NCBI GenBank assembly: GCA_036897095.1 | Contig: JAYMSP010000487.1 | Coordinates: forward strand, 1 to 49,688 | Source: Plantago elongata | Lineage: Eukaryota > Streptophyta > Magnoliopsida > Lamiales > Plantaginaceae | Direction: 5' to 3' | DNA: 49,688 bases | The notes under the pieces: generated by a model | What the model saw: the letters and a program-made list of their open reading frames with translations, nothing else | Database searches by the model: none | Told to the model about the DNA's origin: nothing | Program-made: the position numbers and the translations under genes | Shown: in pieces, positions 43,805 to 49,688 of the stretch | Layout: every line of letters starts with the position of its first letter | How positions within the stretch are numbered: the first letter of the stretch is position 1

Positions 43805-44871
43805 AGTTTTGTGTTCCGTAAACTCGTACAGAAGGTTGCTATCCTCTCAATAGCAAGGAACGTAGGTTTTTCAAGTTTGTAAGTTGATCCTTTCCATCTT
43901 TTATATGTCAGATGTGATAGATACTCCATGTCTCGTGTTTTCTTCCCGTGTTATGATGAACTTCGAAAGTCTTTATCACTTTGCAGTAGCTACTGTTTTT
44001 TCCTTATGTTCTGTAGCGCAGCAAGCGCATGGTTCGTCATTGTCTAGCATTCAGCCCAACATACTGATTATTTGCATAAAATGCATTTTTCTTTTTTAAC
44101 CCTACTTCAGTTCTCTCAAAAAAGTGTCACTGGCATTGTTGATGAAGTTTGAAATTTTTGAGCACTGCAAGGGCTTCGTTTACCTGTAGCTGAGACAGAG
44201 AGAAGATAGTTGATTTTTAGTTACTAGTTCCCCAAATATGTGTGTCAATCAATAACTTTTACATGTCAGCTAGCTAGGTTATTTTGAAATGAAAAGTTGT
44301 TACCTAAACACCTATATCTAGTTGTCTATCAGAGTAGCTTTAAAAACAAAAACTCAAGGGAATTATAAAATTTGAGTGGCTTTTTCCAATCAAAATTGAA
44401 TTTTTTGTGTATAAAATATTCGATTTGAGTGGGAAGATGTCCGCTCCAGCAATATAACAAACAGGGACTCAAATGATTTGTTTTTAATTTTTTATAAACT
44501 CACGTAGTCACGTACTTTCTTATAAGCAAACCAGATAGCTGAACTAACTAATTTACAAAATGCATCCATAAAAACAAGTTAGATAGTTGCTTGGCTGATT
44601 TTAGCTTATAAACCTCTCACCTGTACATTTATACAGCAGAATATTTTGAAGATAATATCAAAATCAAAAGTAGGGCTTGTCTACCATTCTATACCTTCAT
44701 ATTAGCTTCACATCCAACACCCCTTTATATTTTTATTTAACTTCAACCTTTAGATCATGTTGTATTTCATTCTTTTAATCATGACCACACATTAAATACA
44801 AACAGTAAACTTAGCTTGGCATTGTACATTTACATACATAACCCTATATGTCATATTTTGTAGAATTGTAA
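43805..44871. other. Cyclin 3' region and spacer
   Basis: The left part should hold the cyclin 3' UTR. Beyond it is AT-rich spacer containing a copy of the dispersed MITE-like repeat (44360-44456). No gene is supported. Confidence 0.5.
44360..44456 (-). repeat. Dispersed MITE-like repeat, copy 3
   Basis: Contains AAAATTTGAGTGGCTTTTTC, then TATAAAATATTCGATTTGAG, then TGGGAAGATGTCCGCTCCAG; nearly the same core as 4870-4920. Confidence 0.65.
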
Positions 44872-45199
44872 TACTCCGTCATTGTCGCTGCCGTATCCCT
44901 TCACCCTTTATAAAACTTTAACATGTCCACATTTTAAAACCCAAATAACTCAAAAATTAATAATGAAAAAATAAATAGAAGTCATTAATAAATTTATTTT
45001 TATGAAATTTACAAATAAATATCACTCTTAACTGTATTTGAATCATTTAATTTTCAAATCATATTTTACACATAAATTACACATTTTATCACTAAAATTA
45101 CACTTTTCTCTACCTTTTTAATTTTTTATTATTATTTTAACCCTTCGCATAAAACTACGCACCAATCCTATCATATGAAGTCCCGGGATGGAGGGAGTA
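44872..45199. mobile_element. Stowaway-type MITE
   Basis: Starts TACTCCGTCATTG and ends CCCGGGATGGAGGGAGTA. The interior (TTACACATTTTATCACTAAA, CGCATAAAACTACGCACCAA) is the reverse complement of the interior of the MITE at 46167-46421, so both belong to one family. 328 bp, non-coding. Confidence 0.8.
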
Positions 45200-46166
45200 T
45201 AAAATTAATGCAAATTCCCTTTTAGTTAAATTGTGAAATTACGAATTGTATAAAAATAAAATTTGTGCATGTGTTATAGAGTTTTGGTATTAGAGTTTAT
45301 CAATTTATAGGTTCATTCATCATTATGTGACATAAATTTATTCGTTCTTAAATTTTTATTAAACAAAAAATTGATCAACTTAAATAGAAACGTATCCGTC
45401 TCTAATTAAGGAATTAAGCACGAATTCATCAGTAACTTGAGCGATTCGTCATAACTATAGATGAATTTTATCCGCTTAAAATATCCTTCCATAATTCAAA
45501 ATTTCGTGTAGTGTAAGAAGACTTATTTCTAAGGCGATACAATGGATTGAAGTGAAGGCCTCTTGTTTGAAGACGAAAAAACAAAAACAAAAATCATGCA
45601 TGGACACTGTTAGAATACGAAACATGTGTTAGAATACGAAACATGTGCCTTCTTTAAGGTAAATTGACGCTAATTGTTTATAATTCGATTAAAATTAATG
45701 GTATCGTTATGTTTGACTTTTTTTTATTTTTTAAAATATCAATGTTATAATCGTATTAAATTATTTTAATAAATATATTATTCAATCTATCAATTGTTAC
45801 AAAAGAATCAATCTAACTAAACTAGATTATACTAACAAAATCTTCACTCGGTAGGACTTGAACCCATAACCACTAAACAATAAGTACAAGTATTAAATGC
45901 TCATAATTTAAAGTACAAAAACTGAAATTGTCACGTATAATTTATGGTTTAAAAAACGATTTTTTCCTCAAATAATACTAATAATAAATAATAAAATGAT
46001 GTCCCCAACATATTTAATATATCATTGTTTAGCAAAAAGAGAAATGATCATATAGAACCTCATGGAATGGGAAAAATAAATAAAAATCCATCGGTATGTT
46101 GGAATAAATTGAGTATATAGTGGTTAATCGGTCACTTTATGTATGTGTTTCATAAAATCAGTTTTA
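45200..46166. other. Spacer between two MITEs
   Basis: AT-rich and non-coding. At about 45848-45890 the minus strand reads GGTTATGGGTTCAAGTCCTA, a tRNA B-box-like word that may be a SINE scrap; no A box or target duplication is visible. GTTAGAATACGAAACATGTG repeats in tandem near 45610-45647. Confidence 0.4.
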
Positions 46167-46421
46167 TACTCCCTCCATCCCATCAAACTTCATACATTAG
46201 GGTTGGCGCGTAATTTTATGCGAAAGTTTAAAGTAATGATAAAAGACGAAGAAGGCGGAGAAAAGTGAACTTTTAGTGGCAAAATGTGTAAATTTTGTAT
46301 AAAGTTGAAATTGTTTATTATTTGTTAGTGGTGGGATAACTTCATTTTTTAGTAATGTATGAAGTTTGATGAGACGGTTAAAAATAACAAATGTATAAAA
46401 TTTGGTGGGATGAATGGAGTA
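46167..46421. mobile_element. Stowaway-type MITE
   Basis: Starts TACTCCCTCCATCCCATCAA and ends TTGGTGGGATGAATGGAGTA, inverted ends with TA at the borders. The interior is related to the MITE at 44872-45199. 255 bp, non-coding. Confidence 0.88.
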
Positions 46422-48171
46422 TATGTTTTAGAGTAACCCTATTACCTTCTGGGTGTAATTGTCACAATAAGGGCGTTCTTCTTAATATCGCAATTGGATA
46501 ATGGCTAGGACGATTTAAAATACATCATGTCATTAAGATTTTCAAGGTTTAGCAAATACTTATCTCAATGACCCCAAAACTCATCATATTTAATTTGGTA
46601 TTGCTACCGCACATGACTTCGAAAGTCATGATGGTATTATGGATGGCATTTCTTATAATAATATTTTTGCTTCTCACTTCATCAATTAGCATGTGAAAAA
46701 AAATAATTTTCCAAAAGCCCTATGAAATCAAAAGCAGAATGTAACATAATAAATTATAGACACTCATTTCGTCCCATGAATTTTTTTCTTAAACGACTAA
46801 ACTTTTTATTAATAGAATTCAAGAGCACAAGTAATGATATCAACAAATAATTATAATGAAAATTAGAATAAATTGTCCAAACCATATCACAAGTTATAAC
46901 TATACAACATTTATAAATATCAACCCAAAACCATCATAAAGGAAACATAACGGGTTCTACTCAACACCGGTAAAAACATTATCCATAACTGCTCAACATG
47001 CATCTCAATCAGCTTAATCCAAGCTCCGAATCTAACTCCACCATGAAAAATGAAATCTCAACCTCGCGAACAGTTACATACTAGGTTACAATCCACCGTC
47101 AATTCCTCAAATTAATTATATAGATTATACCCGGAAAAGTATTTGACGAATTATATTGTAAAAATATATAATATACACTTTGACATACATAATTTTATTA
47201 AATATTTATTTGTGTACGTAATTTAAAACTCAATTTAGACATAATTACTGAAATAATGAGTACATAGAGAAAAGGAAGATGTTATTAGTCTCTATTTTTT
47301 TTATAATATTAATGAAATAATATGAAATTAAGATAATAATAGAGAATCCTAGAAAATAGAAATGGTAATGTTTGTTGAATAAGTTGTTTGTGATGTCCTG
47401 ATTTTATGGAATAAATAAATTATTGGAATTAAATAGAAATAAGATGCAATTTGCCAAGGGGAGTTGGAGTGCAATTTTTCAGAAACTCACGTGTGTTGCA
47501 ATTTGCAATGGATGAGGTGAGTGGAAGTCGAAATAATAACTAACTAGAGGGTAATTAAAGAATTTTGATGAGTATGTACTATGTGTTGTATTATCATCAA
47601 TGATCTAAATTGAATGGAGAAAGATCTAGACTCGGTTTGTTATACTGTTGGAGTGGCCATCTCCCTACTTAAATTGAATATTTTATTAAAAAAATTCAAT
47701 TTCAATTGAAAACGGCTACTCAAATTATATACCAATCGATTTCTAGTGGTTGAAAATGTGAACAACTTTAAATTATTGAATGTGAAGTAAATACTATGAA
47801 GGTAGGACCCTAGACCCGCCCATCAAAAGTAACAATTTAAATTTTCAGAATTCCAATCAAGGGAAATTTCAACGTATTATGCAGATTTAATCTTCAAGGG
47901 TTAGTTCCAATTATAGTCGCGTCTCACACAGCGTATACCATGAAACAGATTATATTTTCTTTTGTGTTCAAAGAATTTGAGCAAAACACAAGTAAATTAA
48001 ATGGGGAAAACTTGACCATGATTTGCAATTTTATACCAGTTCAAATTTTCTAAGGAAAATAACCGGAATTCTGTCGAGGGAGATAAATATCCGGACTCCA
48101 CTTGAGGTTCTTGCAAGTTATTACACATCATTCACAAAATTTACAACTTTTATAACCTATAAAAAAATCAA
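46422..48171. other. Spacer with one dispersed repeat
   Basis: AT-rich, with one copy of the dispersed MITE-like repeat (47648-47750). No reading frame resembles a protein. Confidence 0.5.
47648..47750 (+). repeat. Dispersed MITE-like repeat, copy 4
   Basis: Contains GGAGTGGCCATCTCCCTACT, then TTAAATTGAATATTTT, then GGCTACTCAAATTATATACC. It has the same orientation as 38869-38970. Confidence 0.65.
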
Positions 48172-49688
48172 GGGAAAATTACATATAGCACCCATGCAGG
48201 ATGTCTATGTTGCATATGGATCCTCCAAGATCAATAATTACATCCAGGTCCATAAATCCGTAAAAACGTTGACCAGCTTAATTCACTATTCACTTTACTT
48301 GCAAACCAAACACAGCCTTAGCAAATCTTTTCACTTTTACTTGAATTGGGAACATTACAGTACCACAATTACCTTTCTTCTACCACCCGCCAAAACTCTC
48401 CGTCTTCTTCCTTCTTCCCGTCGTCTTCTTCTTGTTTGCGTCTTCTTCGCGTCTCCGTCTTCTTCCCATCTGCGTCTTCTTCGCGGTTGAGTGCTGTCGG
48501 GGACTGTGTTGCGCGATTGTCTTCTGCGTCTTCTTCCCGTCGGCGAATTTCCGGCTACTTCTGTAGCGATTCCGTCTCCTTATTCCGGTCCACGGCGGAG
48601 ATTGTCCGTCTTCTTCTTCCGTCTCGGGGACTGTGTTGTTAACAGGCGCGATTCCGTCTTCTTCTTCTTTGGCTAAGGTATGATGAAATTCAAAATTCAA
48701 AATTTTTTTGTTGTGTTTTTGAAATCGACATGTTCATCATATTCTTATATGTATTGCAAGTTGTAATTCTGGGTCTTCATGTTGGAAATCGACTTTAGTA
48801 TAAAGCTAGGGTTTTTCTAGAAACCGGAGCTTCTAGTAATTCTGTTTTGGTTTATTTGGCAGTGATAATGTGGAGGAGGAGAGGGCCGTTGTTCAATATT
48901 CGGATTCATTTCGGCAAGGATGAACATATCATTGCAAACATTGACTCTTCAAGGTACACATACGCCAAACTGCTGAAAGATGTTGATGATGATGTGTTAA
49001 GTGATTGGCCATGTTGCAGATGTAGGTGGTAAAGGCCAAGCACCAGACACTCAAAACCAACATGCTAATGTAAGTGAATGGATATATATATCTTTCTATG
49101 TTTGTGAACTGTCTTGTAGTCTTGTTAGTTTGCTTGTGTTGTGGATTGTTTCATAATTATTGTGTGGGATGTTTGCAGAACAACAATGATGATGCAGATG
49201 TAGGTGGTGAAGTCCAAGCACTAGACACTCAAAACGACTAAATTCCTCTTCGCAGGTGGGGAGTACTTGCTTTTGCTCTTGTTAAAGTAATAGTAAGAAA
49301 GAAAACCTTCACACCTATTATATGAAAGCAAAGGTCTCCTCTAGAGTTACTTAATGTGTCTTAACTTGCAAGTGAATGGCTATCTATATCTTTCTATGTT
49401 TGTGAACTGTCTTGTAGTCTTGTTAGTTTGCTTTTGTTAGTTTGCTTGTGTTGTGGATTGGTTGGTTTGATTGTGTTGAAGGAGACTGTTTGGTTTGTTT
49501 GATTGTCATGTGGACTATTGATTGTAATTATTGATTCTATAGGAAACAAACCAAGCAAATGTTGGTGATAAAAGACCTAGGACAGAAGTTGTTGATGATG
49601 AAGTTACTACCGGAACCTCAACTGGTAGAGGAAGGGGAAGAGCTAGAGCTGGTACAAGTGGTAGAGGAAGATCAACAGCTGGGAATGG
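48172..49688 (+). mobile_element. Probable 5' part of a Mutator-like element, runs off right edge
   Basis: AGGGAAAATTACATATAGCA at about 48172 resembles a MULE terminus. A leader rich in CGTCTTCTTC (48395-48670) may end at a donor TAAG|GTATGATG (48677/48678), with an acceptor TTTGGCAG (48862) before an ATG at 48868. The frame from there encodes MWRRRGPLFNIRIHFGKDEH and, after a stretch, YAKLLKDVDDDVLSD, similar in style to the PB1-like N-terminus of plant MULE transposases. The frame stops at 49032. Two related segments encoding DVGGKGQAPDTQNQ (about 49020) and DVGGEVQALDTQND (about 49199) follow. A later open segment from 49543 encodes an Arg/Gly-rich stretch (TGRGRGRARAGTSGRGRSTA). The catalytic domain is not in the window, so the assignment is tentative. 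Confidence 0.45.
49013..49465 (+). repeat. Diverged direct duplication inside the right-edge element
   Basis: GCAGATGTAGGTGGT, CCAAGCA and AGACACTCAAAAC occur at 49017 and 49196; AAGTGAATGG and ATCTTTCTATGTTTGTGAAC, then TGTCTTGTAGTCTTGTTAG occur at about 49072 and 49371. The second copy contains an extra stretch of about 120 bp. Confidence 0.8.

Noticed and set aside
48023-48490. 155-codon frame at the left of the MULE-like region
   Set aside because: It crosses the probable element terminus and a CTTCTTC-rich leader; composition is that of simple sequence and no domain is visible.

Overview
The window is nuclear DNA of a flowering plant, a eudicot. Its genes carry GT-AG introns in AT-rich DNA, the families are plant ones (FANTASTIC FOUR, chloroplast FZO-like GTPase, P/U-type cyclin), and the spacers hold Ty1-copia, LINE, SINE, Stowaway-type and Mutator-like remains. 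I cannot name the species; an asterid is a guess. Six protein-coding host genes and one tRNA can be modelled.

Layout, left to right. 1-1382: 5' part of a broken Ty1-copia element on the minus strand, with its LTR. 1383-5459: spacer with a CT/CCCT microsatellite. 5460-6242 (-): a single-exon FANTASTIC FOUR gene. 6243-15137: long spacer with a short SINE flanked by a 19-bp target duplication (6815-6938), a nested minisatellite built on ATGAAACTAA (about 8240-9770) that changes strand near 8600, and a foldback MITE (about 10936-11381). 15138-21921 (-): an 11-exon FZL gene (917 residues) for the chloroplast dynamin-like GTPase, with a MITE and tandem duplications in its introns. 22007-25500: repeat-rich spacer.

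25768-36992 is the densest part. Two five-exon AT-hook/coiled-coil genes on the plus strand (25768-29049 and 29899-35322) have the same intron phases and recognisably related exons, so they are a tandem paralogue pair. The first has an 855-nt repeat-bearing exon 2; in the second, exon 2 is only 24 nt, and intron 1 holds a decayed copia element with both LTRs (30421-34244). A five-exon coiled-coil gene (35700-36992, -) converges on the second. A tRNA-His(GTG) gene follows at 37356-37427 (-).

37428-49688: repeat-rich spacer with a LINE-derived RNase H-like reading frame (40472-41128), a CYCP3/cyclin-U2-type gene with a leader intron (CDS 42706-43804), two Stowaway-type MITEs, and at the right edge the start of a probable Mutator-like element.

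The host genes are not an operon or pathway. FAF and the P-type cyclin belong to meristem and cell-cycle families, FZL works on thylakoid membranes, and the AT-hook pair and the coiled-coil gene look nuclear but have no function I recognise. The points most worth a second look are a duplicated FZL exon-1 tail that forms a potential in-frame 78-nt cassette exon, the contrasting exon 2 of the AT-hook pair, the strand-switching minisatellite, and the RNase H-like frame with two catalytic Asp-to-Asn changes.
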